Shown piece by piece: positions 55,606-63,798 of a stretch of DNA of 64,000 nt; the first letter of the stretch is position 1, and each line of letters starts with the position of its first letter. The stretch covers positions 1,116,001 through 1,180,000 of the forward strand of contig NZ_CP046401.1 of assembly GCF_009762775.1 (NCBI RefSeq), written 5' to 3'. The stretch is from Maribellus comscasis. GTDB lineage: Bacteria > Bacteroidota > Bacteroidia > Bacteroidales > Prolixibacteraceae. The translations under genes and the position numbers were made by a program. The notes beneath the pieces were generated by a model. The model worked only from the letters and a program-made list of their open reading frames with translations, did not search any database and was not told where the DNA came from.

Positions 55606-55628
55606 TTACCCGTAAGGGTAATTTTTTT
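55606..55628 (+). terminator. Intrinsic terminator inside the ABC-F upstream region
   Basis: TTACCC (55606-55611) pairs with GGGTAA (55616-55621) around GTAA, followed by seven T. It lies about 145 bases after the P1 start and 68 bases before the ABC-F ATG, so it would cut off the P1 transcript before the gene unless it is overridden. Confidence 0.75.
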
Positions 55629-55667
55629 GCCTTTTACATTCATCTCTCACAATTCATCTTTAATCAT

Positions 55668-55675
55668 TATCTTTG
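55668..55675 (+). promoter_or_regulatory. Second -7 box, P2, of the ABC-F gene
   Basis: TATCTTTG again matches TAnnTTTG, 20 bases before the ABC-F ATG. No -33 box is visible. If it is active, the gene has a source of transcription that does not pass the terminator. Confidence 0.4.
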
Positions 55676-55695
55676 GCAACTTTTCAATATTCTTT

Positions 55696-57639
55696 ATGAT
55701 TTCACTTGATAAAATATATTTAAATTTTGGCGGTTTTGATTTGTTTAGAGAAATAAGTTTTCTAATCAATCCCAAAGACAGAATCGGACTGGTAGGCAAA
55801 AATGGTGCGGGTAAAACAACTTTACTCAAATTAATCACGGGAATTGAAAAACCTTCATCGGGAACGGTTACTTTGCCCAGGGATACTACTCTCGGCTATT
55901 TGCCGCAGCAGATGCATATTACTGACACCCGAACACTAATTGAAGAGACAACCCTCGCATTTGACAAAATAATCAGCCTTGAAAAAGAAATAACAAAAAC
56001 AAACCAGGAGATTGCTGAGAGCGAAGACTATCACTCGCCGGAGTATTTAAGAAATTTAGATAAATTAACGGAACTCAACGAAAGGTATTCAATACTTGGT
56101 GGGGAAAACTATGAAGCTGAATTGGAACAAACACTCCTGGGCCTCGGATTTGAAAGAAGTGATTTTGACCGGCCTACTTCAGAATTTAGCGGTGGCTGGC
56201 GAATGCGTGTAGAACTTGCAAAACTTCTGTTAAAAAAACCCGATGTATTTCTTCTGGATGAGCCAACCAACCACCTGGATATCGAATCGATTCAGTGGCT
56301 TGAAGATTTTTTGAAAAATTATAAAGGCGCAGTTGTTTTAGTCTCACACGATAGGGCATTTCTTGATGCAGTTTGCAACCGTACAATTGAAATAACACTG
56401 GGAAAAATAAATGACCAGAAAATGAACTATTCCTCTTTTGTAAACTGGAAAAATGAGCAGAAAGAAATTCAACTGGCAGCATACAGAAACCAACAGAAGT
56501 TAATCGACGATACGGAGAAATTTATTGAACGATTTAGATACAAAGCAACTAAAGCCGTGCAGGTTCAGTCGAGAATAAAACAACTTGAAAAACTCGACAG
56601 GATTGAAATAGAAGAAGAGGACAAATCAAAAATAAATATAAAGTTTCCCCCTGCGCCACACTCAGGGAGAGATATTGTAAAAGCAAAACACATCAGTAAA
56701 AAATATGACAATCATTTGGTTCTTGACAATGTAGATTTATACATCGAAAAGGGCGAAAAAGTAGCTTTTGTTGGACGAAACGGGGAAGGCAAAACCACGC
56801 TCGCCCGGATTATCATGAATGAATTGGGATACCAGGGAGACTTTACATTGGGGCACAATGTAAAAATCGGATATTTTGCACAGAACCAGGCCCAATTGCT
56901 AAATAATGAATTAACGGTTTTTGAAACCATTGATGAAATTGCTGTTGGCGATGTAAGAACAAAAATCAGAGATATCCTGGGCGCTTTTCTCTTTCCTGGC
57001 GAGGACATTGATAAAAAAGTGAAAGTATTAAGCGGAGGTGAAAAATCGCGTTTGGCCATGATACGACTGATGCTGGAGCCTGTTAATTTTTTAATCCTTG
57101 ATGAGCCAACCAACCATCTGGATATGAAATCAAAAGAAATCTTAAAAAACGCCCTTGCTGATTTTTCGGGGACAGTTTTGGTTGTTTCCCACGATCGCGA
57201 TTTTCTGGATGGACTGGTCAATTGTGTCTATGAATTCAGAAATAAAAAAATCAAACAACATCTTGGAGGCATCTATGATTTTCTTCAAAAAAAGAAAATA
57301 GAATCGTTAAAAGAACTGGAAGTAAAAAACAACTCCAGTTCAAGAAGCACAGTACAGATAAATTCATCTGCTGATGAAATTAGTTTTGAAGACAAAAAAG
57401 AAATAAATAAAACCATCTCCAGGTATGAAAAACAGGTGGAAAATACCGAAAATAAAATCACAGAGTTGGAAGAAGAAATTGCTAAATTAGATGCAATTTT
57501 ATCCCAACCCGAAAATCTCGATGATCATTCGGTTTTTGAAAAATACAATGATTTAAAAAGCGAGCTTGAAATTACGATGCAAAATTGGGAACAACAGCAA
57601 AAAAAGCTGGAAAGCTGGCAGGCAAAAAAAATATGGTAA
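55696..57639 (+). CDS. ABC-F family ATPase
   Basis: A 647-residue soluble protein with two ABC domains and no membrane part, the ABC-F class that binds the ribosome E site and acts in translation or antibiotic resistance. Domain 1 has Walker A GKNGAGKT (34-41), signature FSGGWRMR and Walker B VFLLDEPTNHLD. A linker of paired helices follows (about 235-320). Domain 2 has GRNGEGKTT, LSGGEKSR and FLILDEPTNHLD. A coiled-coil tail (about 565-645) is Uup/YheS-like. The ATG at 55696 begins the first strand (MISLDKIYL); the longer open frame to 55585 runs through the terminator. The stop overlaps the start of rlmB. Confidence 0.93.
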   Translation: MISLDKIYLNFGGFDLFREISFLINPKDRIGLVGKNGAGKTTLLKLITGIEKPSSGTVTLPRDTTLGYLPQQMHITDTRTLIEETTLAFDKIISLEKEITKTNQEIAESEDYHSPEYLRNLDKLTELNERYSILGGENYEAELEQTLLGLGFERSDFDRPTSEFSGGWRMRVELAKLLLKKPDVFLLDEPTNHLDIESIQWLEDFLKNYKGAVVLVSHDRAFLDAVCNRTIEITLGKINDQKMNYSSFVNWKNEQKEIQLAAYRNQQKLIDDTEKFIERFRYKATKAVQVQSRIKQLEKLDRIEIEEEDKSKINIKFPPAPHSGRDIVKAKHISKKYDNHLVLDNVDLYIEKGEKVAFVGRNGEGKTTLARIIMNELGYQGDFTLGHNVKIGYFAQNQAQLLNNELTVFETIDEIAVGDVRTKIRDILGAFLFPGEDIDKKVKVLSGGEKSRLAMIRLMLEPVNFLILDEPTNHLDMKSKEILKNALADFSGTVLVVSHDRDFLDGLVNCVYEFRNKKIKQHLGGIYDFLQKKKIESLKELEVKNNSSSRSTVQINSSADEISFEDKKEINKTISRYEKQVENTENKITELEEEIAKLDAILSQPENLDDHSVFEKYNDLKSELEITMQNWEQQQKKLESWQAKKIW

Positions 57640-58379
57640 TGAATAAAGATGAATTTGTTTTTGGAACCCGGGCGGTAATTGAAGCAATAAAAACCAATCG
57701 ACACATTGACAAAATATTTTTAAAAAAAGGGCTGAAGAATGAGCTTTCGCAGGAGCTTTTTCAACTGGTAAGAGAAGAGCAGATTCCATTTCAGTTTGTG
57801 CCTCTGGAAAAAATAAACCGGATTACCAGAAAAAACCATCAAGGTGTTTTGGCACTTTTATCCCCAATTGAATACCATAATATCGAAACACTGTTACCCG
57901 GCATTTACGAATCGGGGAAAGATCCCCTAATTTTAATTCTCGACCAGGTGACCGATGTCCGAAACTTCGGGGCTATGGTGCGGTCGGCCGAATGTGCAGG
58001 AGTAAACGCAATTGTGATTCCGGAAAAGGGAACGGCAAGAATTGGAGCCGATGCGGTAAAAACATCAGCCGGAGCTATCCACCATGTACCAATTTGTAAA
58101 GTACAGGGATTGGCAAAAACAATCGAATTTCTCAAGAACTCAGGAATAAAGATTGTTGCTGCAACCGAAAAGGCGAATACGATATATTCTGATTCAAAAC
58201 TAAATATACCCCTGGCTATTGTTATGGGCTCCGAAGACACCGGGATTTCAAATCCAATCCTGCAACTTACCGACGAACAGTTAACGATACCAATTTTAGG
58301 CAAAATTGAATCACTCAACGTTTCAGTTGCAGCAGCAATTATAATGTACGAAGTTGTTCGTCAACGGTCTCAACTATGA
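57639..58379 (+). CDS. rlmB: 23S rRNA 2'-O-ribose methyltransferase RlmB-like
   Basis: A 246-residue TrmH/SpoU-family enzyme that methylates a ribose of 23S (or transfer) RNA with SAM. The N-terminal substrate domain begins EFVFGTRAVIEAI. The knotted catalytic domain has motif 1 DQVTDVRNFGAMVRSAE, motif 2 IVMGSEDTGIS and motif 3 LNVSVAAAIIMYE. It starts at an ATG overlapping the ABC-F stop (TAATG); an ATG six bases earlier is also possible. The overlap indicates translational coupling, so the two ribosome-related genes form an operon. Its 3' end overlaps the converging Lrp gene by 10 bases. Confidence 0.92.
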   Translation: MNKDEFVFGTRAVIEAIKTNRHIDKIFLKKGLKNELSQELFQLVREEQIPFQFVPLEKINRITRKNHQGVLALLSPIEYHNIETLLPGIYESGKDPLILILDQVTDVRNFGAMVRSAECAGVNAIVIPEKGTARIGADAVKTSAGAIHHVPICKVQGLAKTIEFLKNSGIKIVAATEKANTIYSDSKLNIPLAIVMGSEDTGISNPILQLTDEQLTIPILGKIESLNVSVAAAIIMYEVVRQRSQL

Positions 58380-58837
58380 ACAGGGATAGTTCTTTTAAAT
58401 GACTCTTCCAAAGAAATAAAAGTCTCGGTGCTGGCTACACCCGGTATTTTTTGAATTTCTCCGCTCAAAATCGTTTTTAAATGCTCGTTGTCTTTGGCAT
58501 ATACCTTAATAAAAATGGCATATGCGCCAGTGGTATAATGACATTCAACAATCTCGGGAATCAATTTTAACCGGTTTACGACTTCCGAAAAAAGTCCACC
58601 CTTTTCCAAAAAAATTCCAATGTAGGTGCAGGTTCTGAAATCAACCTTTTTGGGATTTATATGATACCCCGAGCCTGTGATAACCTCCAGTTCAATCATT
58701 CTGTTTACGCGCTGATGAACAGCAGCTCTTGATATCCCCACTTCTTTGGCTACATCTTTAAATGGTATTCTCGCATTCCTGGTGATTATATCCAATATCT
58801 TCAAATCAACCTCGTCCAAATTATTCCTCAGTGTCAT
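58370..58837 (-). CDS. Lrp/AsnC-family transcriptional regulator
   Basis: A 155-residue Lrp-type regulator with an N-terminal helix-turn-helix (DLKILDIITRNARIPFKDVA, then GISRAAVHQRVNRM) and a C-terminal RAM/ligand-binding domain (VECHYTTGAYAIFIKV). These proteins form octamers and respond to amino acids. The ATG at 58837 begins MTLRNNLDEVD; the frame is open further upstream, but that part is hydrophobic and unlike the family. It is a close paralogue of the gene at 60465-60947, with the ammonium transporter lying between them. Confidence 0.92.
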   Translation of the reverse strand: MTLRNNLDEVDLKILDIITRNARIPFKDVAKEVGISRAAVHQRVNRMIELEVITGSGYHINPKKVDFRTCTYIGIFLEKGGLFSEVVNRLKLIPEIVECHYTTGAYAIFIKVYAKDNEHLKTILSGEIQKIPGVASTETFISLEESFKRTIPVHS

Positions 58838-59090
58838 GTTTTTACAATTTTCCAACAAAAATACCAAAAAAGAAACAAAAATTCTATAAATAGGTCTACA
58901 TGACAGCAAAATCTAACAATATGAAAATAATACCCTCTGAATGTTAAACCACTACCAAGTTGTTATCAAATTGTTAACAAATACTTCGTTATAGTTTCAA
59001 TTTTCTTTAAAATTATTGGCTTTATTTGTGGATTGATATTTTTACGAAAGTTTGAATATCAGACAGACAGCAATTTAAATTTATATTATA

Positions 59091-60419
59091 ATGAAAAACA
59101 AAGTTAGTTGGTGGCTAATTCTTGGCCTCCTCGTTATTGCTGCGCTCTTAGGCGTAGTAATTCCTACCGGTATGGGAGAACAAGACTATTCAAACCTGGT
59201 TGCGGGTGATACTGCCTGGATGTTAACCGCAACAGGTCTTGTGTTATTAATGACTCCGGGTCTCGCATTTTTTTATGGCGGCATGGTGCAACCCAGAAAT
59301 ATTATTTCTACCATGCTTCAAAGTTTTATAGCCATGGGTATTGTTAGCGTTTTATGGGTAATTGTGGGTTTTAGTATAGCTTTTGGCGACAGTATTGGCC
59401 CTGAAGGATTTGGTCTCTTTGGTAATCCTGCGACTTTCTTTATGTTTAGAGGAGTTGGCGGAGGAACCGATCCGGATCTGGCTCCCACATTTCCACTTGC
59501 AGTTTTTGCTATGTTTCAACTAAAATTTGCAATAATAACTCCGGCCTTAATTACTGGTTCTTTTGCAGGAAGGGTAAGATTCAGGGCTTATATGTTATTT
59601 ATGTGTTTGTTTGTAATATTTATTTATGCGCCACTGGCACACTGGACCTGGCATCCAAATGGATTTCTCAGAAATTGGGGAGTACTTGATTTTGCAGGAG
59701 GCACTGTTGTACATATGTCGGCAGGTTTTGCAGCATTGGCCGGAGCCATGTTCTTGGGAAGGAGAAAAGATGCTCACAAAGAATTTAAGCCAGCCAATAT
59801 CCCCTATATTTTGTTGGGGGCTGGTATGCTTTGGTTTGGTTGGTTCGGATTTAATGCCGGTTCTGCTCTTGCAGCTGACTCAGTTGCGGCAACAGCCCTG
59901 GTAAACACCAATACCGCGTCGGCTGCTGCCATGCTAACCTGGATATTTTTTGATGCTGCAAAAGGGAAAAAACCATCGGCCGTTGGTGCAGCTATTGGTT
60001 TGGTCGTAGGACTTGTGGCCATCACTCCGGCTGCAGGTTTTGTAAATGTTGGCTCAAGCATCTTTATTGGTGTTATCGCCGCGATAATTAGTAATTATGC
60101 TATCGCACTCAGAACTAAATCAATGCTGGACGATACACTCGATGTATTCCCGGCACACGGTATGGGCGGCATCGTCGGGATGTTGGCTACAGCAGTTTTT
60201 GCTAACGAAGTAGGCTTAATACACGGGCACATTACAACATTCCTGTTCCACCTGCTTGCGCTTGTTATAGTTGGCGTTTTTACTTTTGGAGGATCTATTT
60301 TAATGTATAAAATAACAGATTTAATCGTTCCGCTGAGAATCTCGCCTCATGGCGAAAAAATTGGCCTTGATATCAGCCAGCATGATGAATCTTATGATTT
60401 TGTTTATAAAGAAGAATAA
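59091..60419 (+). CDS. amt: Ammonium transporter Amt
   Basis: A 442-residue Amt-family channel with eleven expected membrane helices and an extra hydrophobic segment at the N-terminus (about 7-25), which may be a cleaved signal. Family features include the AWMLTATGLVLLMTPGLAFFYGG region (short form at about 43-65), the signature DFAGGTVVHMSAGFAAL with its pore His, and the second pore His in FPAHGMGGIVGML. A PII gene (glnK) is not adjacent, which is unusual for amt. The gene is flanked by two Lrp/AsnC regulators and ends in a strong terminator. Confidence 0.95.
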   Translation: MKNKVSWWLILGLLVIAALLGVVIPTGMGEQDYSNLVAGDTAWMLTATGLVLLMTPGLAFFYGGMVQPRNIISTMLQSFIAMGIVSVLWVIVGFSIAFGDSIGPEGFGLFGNPATFFMFRGVGGGTDPDLAPTFPLAVFAMFQLKFAIITPALITGSFAGRVRFRAYMLFMCLFVIFIYAPLAHWTWHPNGFLRNWGVLDFAGGTVVHMSAGFAALAGAMFLGRRKDAHKEFKPANIPYILLGAGMLWFGWFGFNAGSALAADSVAATALVNTNTASAAAMLTWIFFDAAKGKKPSAVGAAIGLVVGLVAITPAAGFVNVGSSIFIGVIAAIISNYAIALRTKSMLDDTLDVFPAHGMGGIVGMLATAVFANEVGLIHGHITTFLFHLLALVIVGVFTFGGSILMYKITDLIVPLRISPHGEKIGLDISQHDESYDFVYKEE

Positions 60420-60433
60420 GAATATCAACAGAA

Positions 60434-60470
60434 AAATAAGAAAGCCGGGGAATGCCCGGCTTTCTTATTT
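60434..60470. terminator. Strong bidirectional terminator, amt / Lrp
   Basis: A perfect 16-base stem, 60434-60449 with 60455-60470, and a 5-base loop; A runs at the left and T runs at the right serve both strands. The stop codon of the converging Lrp gene (60465-60467) lies inside the right arm. Confidence 0.92.
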
Positions 60471-60947
60471 TATAGGAACTTGTCTTTTAAAATCCATTTC
60501 CAGTGAAATAAAAGTTTCTGTTCGTGCTATCCCTTCAACATCTTGCAATTCCTGATCGATTAACTGTTTAAGATGTTTATTTGTTTTTGTTTGAATTTTT
60601 ACAAATATGGCATATTGCCCCGTTACATAATGGCATTCCACTACTTCCGGAATATTACGTAATGCCTCAACTACCTGAGTGTGAAACTTAGCCTTATCGA
60701 GATAAATTCCCATGTAAGCACAGGTATTGTATCCCAATTTCTGCGGATTAACAACAAATTCGCTCCCTGAAACAACCCCAATATTTAATAACCGCTGTAC
60801 TCTTTGGTGAATAGCTGCACCTGAAACCCCACATTCTCTTGCCACCTCCAAAAAGGGAATTCTTGCATTTTTAGTTATTAACTTCAAAATCTTTTCATCC
60901 AGTTCGTCAATATCCGCCGCCTGCTCAAGGTATTCTTTTGTATTCAT
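60465..60947 (-). CDS. Lrp/AsnC-family transcriptional regulator, second copy
   Basis: A 160-residue paralogue of the regulator at 58370-58837: helix-turn-helix EKILKLITKNARIPFLEVA with GVSGAAIHQRVQRLL, and the ligand domain VECHYVTGQYAIFVKI. Both copies share the C-terminal TETFISLE block followed by FKR. It lies on the opposite strand to amt. A duplicated gene pair around amt suggests that these regulators control nitrogen uptake (inference). Confidence 0.93.
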   Translation of the reverse strand: MNTKEYLEQAADIDELDEKILKLITKNARIPFLEVARECGVSGAAIHQRVQRLLNIGVVSGSEFVVNPQKLGYNTCAYMGIYLDKAKFHTQVVEALRNIPEVVECHYVTGQYAIFVKIQTKTNKHLKQLIDQELQDVEGIARTETFISLEMDFKRQVPIK

Positions 60948-61095
60948 TTCAACTTTCTGTAATTATCCGGTTACAAATTATTAAACAAATGTAGAAATTT
61001 TTGGCAATTTATAAATTACAATGCTTTAAAACATGACAATTGTTACAAATTGTAATTTCCTGTACCAAATATAGTTAAAAGTTGCGCAATCTGAT

Positions 61096-62415
61096 TTAGA
61101 TCCTGGAAATCGCTCTTGAAATATCTGCTCCTGTTGGTTCCTGAAAAACTTTGAGTTCAAACTCCGGAACAACAGCCAGAATATGATCAAAAATATCAGC
61201 CTGAATTGCCTCATAGTTTGCCCAGACAATATCCTTGCTAAAAACATAAATCTCAATAGGCAATCCTTTACTGGTTGGGTGCAGCTGCCGAACCAAAAAT
61301 GTGAGGTCCTGACGAATCATCGGATGATTGTGAAGATACACTTCCAAGTATTTCCTAAAAATACCGACATTGGTTTGACGGCGCCGGCTAATAACATCTT
61401 CCTCTGAGATATGCTTGCTGGTGTTGTAATCTGTTATTTCACTTTCTTTTTGCTTGACATAGTCACGAATTATTTCAAATTTTTCAAAGCGGTTTAACAT
61501 ATCTGTATCACAAAACCTGATACTTGCCATGTCTATATTCACAGAACGTTTTATCCTTCTTCCACCCGACTCCTCCATGCCTTTCCAATTATTAAACGAC
61601 TCAGCGACCAGAGAATAAGTTGGAATCGTTGAAATGGTTTTATCCCAGTTTTGCACCTTTACTGTATTCAGCGTGATATCAATCACTGTTCCATCTGCCC
61701 CCCGGCTTTTCATTTCAATCCAGTCTCCTATTTTCACCATATCGTTTGCAGAAAGTTGTATAGAAGCCACAAAGCCCAGAATGGTATCTTTAAAAACCAG
61801 CAGTAAAACAGCTGCCATAGCTCCAAGCCCGGCAAGTAGGCCTGTTACGTCTTTCTCCAACAATACGGCGATAATTAAGATCCCTGACATAAAAAACACA
61901 AAAATCTTAACCAGTTGAATGTACCCTTTTATCGGGCGATGATGAGAATAATCGGTTGTATCGTAAATTTCCAAAACGGCATTTAAAAACGAATTGGACA
62001 CAAAAACTATTATAAGTGTAAAATAAACCTGCGTTAATTTTAACAATATTCCGGCCAGCGATAAATAATAATCCTGAGAAAGAATCTCAACTACCGATGG
62101 ATCCAACTCGCTTAACTCCTGATGAAGCACCGGATAGGCAAAATTAGAGGTAAAATAAAAAATAAAAGCCGGTGCCAAATGAGCCAATCCTTTGAAAACC
62201 TTATTTTTTACAAGAATGTCATCCCAGGTCGTTTTTGTTCTTTTTGCGATTCTGGATACAATCTGCAATAAAATCTTACGGGTAATAAGATGCGCCAGAC
62301 CAGCGGCCAAAACAATAATAATTATACAGACTATTACCGAAATGGGTTTGGCAAAAAAACTTAGGCCTTCCAGGTCTCTCAAATGATCCAACAAAAATTT
62401 ATAGACAGTTCTCAT
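61096..62415 (-). CDS. MscS-family mechanosensitive channel (YbdG-like)
   Basis: A 439-residue inner-membrane channel that releases solutes when the membrane is stretched. There are about five hydrophobic segments (around 25-45, 70-95, 115-135, 150-200), and the pore helix contains LLAGLGAMAAVLLLVFKDT. The beta domain has DWIEMKSRGADGTVIDIT and ISTIPTYSLVAESFNNW, a variant typical of the YbdG/MscM branch. A long C-terminal cytoplasmic domain follows. Its start codon at 62415 lies close to the divergent M64 gene. Confidence 0.9.
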   Translation of the reverse strand: MRTVYKFLLDHLRDLEGLSFFAKPISVIVCIIIIVLAAGLAHLITRKILLQIVSRIAKRTKTTWDDILVKNKVFKGLAHLAPAFIFYFTSNFAYPVLHQELSELDPSVVEILSQDYYLSLAGILLKLTQVYFTLIIVFVSNSFLNAVLEIYDTTDYSHHRPIKGYIQLVKIFVFFMSGILIIAVLLEKDVTGLLAGLGAMAAVLLLVFKDTILGFVASIQLSANDMVKIGDWIEMKSRGADGTVIDITLNTVKVQNWDKTISTIPTYSLVAESFNNWKGMEESGGRRIKRSVNIDMASIRFCDTDMLNRFEKFEIIRDYVKQKESEITDYNTSKHISEEDVISRRRQTNVGIFRKYLEVYLHNHPMIRQDLTFLVRQLHPTSKGLPIEIYVFSKDIVWANYEAIQADIFDHILAVVPEFELKVFQEPTGADISRAISRI

Positions 62416-62470
62416 GTTCTGGTCTGTTGATATTTCTTATTTTCACCCAAAAATAGTAAATGCATCTGAC

Positions 62471-63745
62471 ATGAAATTGAAGATTCTTCTTTTTATCCTG
62501 TTTGTTCCTTGTTTTACCAATGCGCAGGTAGATTATCAAAAATATTTTATAAATAAATCATTTCGTTTTGATTTTTTGCTGGGAGGAAATAACAAAGAAG
62601 TAACTGTTTTTCCCCAACAAATGAAACAGGAACCTTTTTGGGCAGGTTCAAAAACCAACTTAATTGATCCGTTTAACTATGGCTCTTATCGTTTCCGAAT
62701 TTTTGATATCAAATCAGACAGCCTTATTTTCTCCAAAGGATTTAGTACGCTCTTCCAGGAGTGGCAAACAACAGCTGAGGCAAAAACTACAACAAAAACA
62801 TTCTACCAGGCTGCCATATTTCCTTTTCCAAAGAAAAATTTCAGAATTGATATTGACGCAAGACAGTGGGATGGAACTTTTAAAACACTTTATTCGTCAG
62901 AAATCGCTCCCGACAACTATTTTATTCAGAAAGAAACGCCAACGTCTTTCGAAGTTTTTGATGTTTTAAAAAACGGAAAATCATCACAAAAAGTTGATCT
63001 GGTAATTCTCGCCGAAGGTTATACAAAAAGCGAAATGAACAAGTTTATTGAAGATGCGAAACGGGTAAGCGCCTGTCTTTTGGATGAAGAGCCGTTCAAA
63101 TCAGAGAAAGAAAGCTTTAACATCAAAGCTGTTTTTACACCTTCGGTTGAATCAGGAACGGACATTCCCGGAGAAGGTGTTTATCATAACACCTTCTTTA
63201 ATTCCACCTTCTACACATTTGATCTGCCAAGATACCTGACCACCAGCGATATGAAAACCGTTTATGATGCCGCCGCCCAGGTTCCCTACGATCAAATATA
63301 CATGCTGGTGAATACTGAAAGATATGGCGGAGGCGGATTTTACAACTTTATTACCGTTTGCACAGCAGACAATGCATTAACAAAAGAAGTTTTTGTGCAT
63401 GAATTTGGTCATGGCTTTGCTGGTCTGGGCGATGAATACTACACCTCAACAGTCGCATATGAAGATTTCTACAACCTTGAAACTGAACCCTGGGAACCGA
63501 ACCTTACTACACTTGTTGATTTCGATTCGAAATGGAAAAAATTAATTAATAAATCAACACCGATACCTACCCCCAGAGAGTCAAAATACAGGAATACTGT
63601 AGGAGTTTATGAAGGAGGTGGATATTTGAGTAAAGGAATTTACAGCCCGCACATTGACTGCAGAATGAAAAGTAATGAAGCCGGAAAGTTCTGCCCCGTT
63701 TGTTCTGAAGCGATAAAAAAAGTGATTGAGTATTACACCGAATAA
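62471..63745 (+). CDS. Secreted M64-family (IgA-peptidase-like) metalloprotease
   Basis: A 424-residue exported peptidase: a signal peptide (about 1-19, ending TNAQ), an N-terminal beta domain (about 20-165), and the M64 catalytic domain starting KVDLVILAEGYTKSEM. The zinc motif is HEFGHGFAGLGDEYY (His310, Glu311, His314 and Asp321). Relatives cleave immunoglobulin A in gut Bacteroidota, but most members are environmental and their substrates are unknown. The ATG at 62471 is chosen because it begins the signal peptide; the frame is open to 62414. A strong terminator follows. Confidence 0.9.
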   Translation: MKLKILLFILFVPCFTNAQVDYQKYFINKSFRFDFLLGGNNKEVTVFPQQMKQEPFWAGSKTNLIDPFNYGSYRFRIFDIKSDSLIFSKGFSTLFQEWQTTAEAKTTTKTFYQAAIFPFPKKNFRIDIDARQWDGTFKTLYSSEIAPDNYFIQKETPTSFEVFDVLKNGKSSQKVDLVILAEGYTKSEMNKFIEDAKRVSACLLDEEPFKSEKESFNIKAVFTPSVESGTDIPGEGVYHNTFFNSTFYTFDLPRYLTTSDMKTVYDAAAQVPYDQIYMLVNTERYGGGGFYNFITVCTADNALTKEVFVHEFGHGFAGLGDEYYTSTVAYEDFYNLETEPWEPNLTTLVDFDSKWKKLINKSTPIPTPRESKYRNTVGVYEGGGYLSKGIYSPHIDCRMKSNEAGKFCPVCSEAIKKVIEYYTE

Positions 63746-63747
63746 AA

Positions 63748-63780
63748 AAAACGACGGACAAAGAATATGTCCGTCGTTTT
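63748..63780. terminator. Bidirectional terminator after the M64 gene
   Basis: AAAACGACGGACA (63748-63760) pairs perfectly with TGTCCGTCGTTTT (63768-63780). A and T runs at the ends serve both converging genes. Confidence 0.92.
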
Positions 63781-63798
63781 CCTATGTGTTTTTACAAC

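Larger units (their letters stand above)
55461..55628 (+). ncRNA. Structured leader or small RNA upstream of the ABC-F gene
   Basis: The stretch from the P1 start to the terminator is about 168 bases and rich in structure. Hairpin 1: GTTTTATTT (55474-55482) with AAATAAAAC (55488-55496). Long hairpin 2: AGGGGAAAGC (55502-55511) with GCTTTCCCCT (55587-55596), then GAC with GTC, a large internal loop, and ATGATTG (55525-55531) with CAATCAT (55560-55566). Hairpin 3 is the intrinsic terminator (55606-55628). A 9-codon frame lies inside hairpin 2. It matches no RNA family that I recognise. It could be an attenuator of the ABC-F gene or an independent small RNA. Confidence 0.55.

Noticed and set aside
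55461..55628. Identifying the structured RNA as 6S RNA, SRP RNA or a known riboswitch
   Set aside because: A central internal loop is vaguely 6S-like, but the length and conserved bases do not let me assign it; no SRP GGAA core or known aptamer motif is present.
56712..57221. 169-codon minus-strand frame inside the ABC-F gene
   Set aside because: Antisense shadow of conserved ABC motifs; no start signal or family match.
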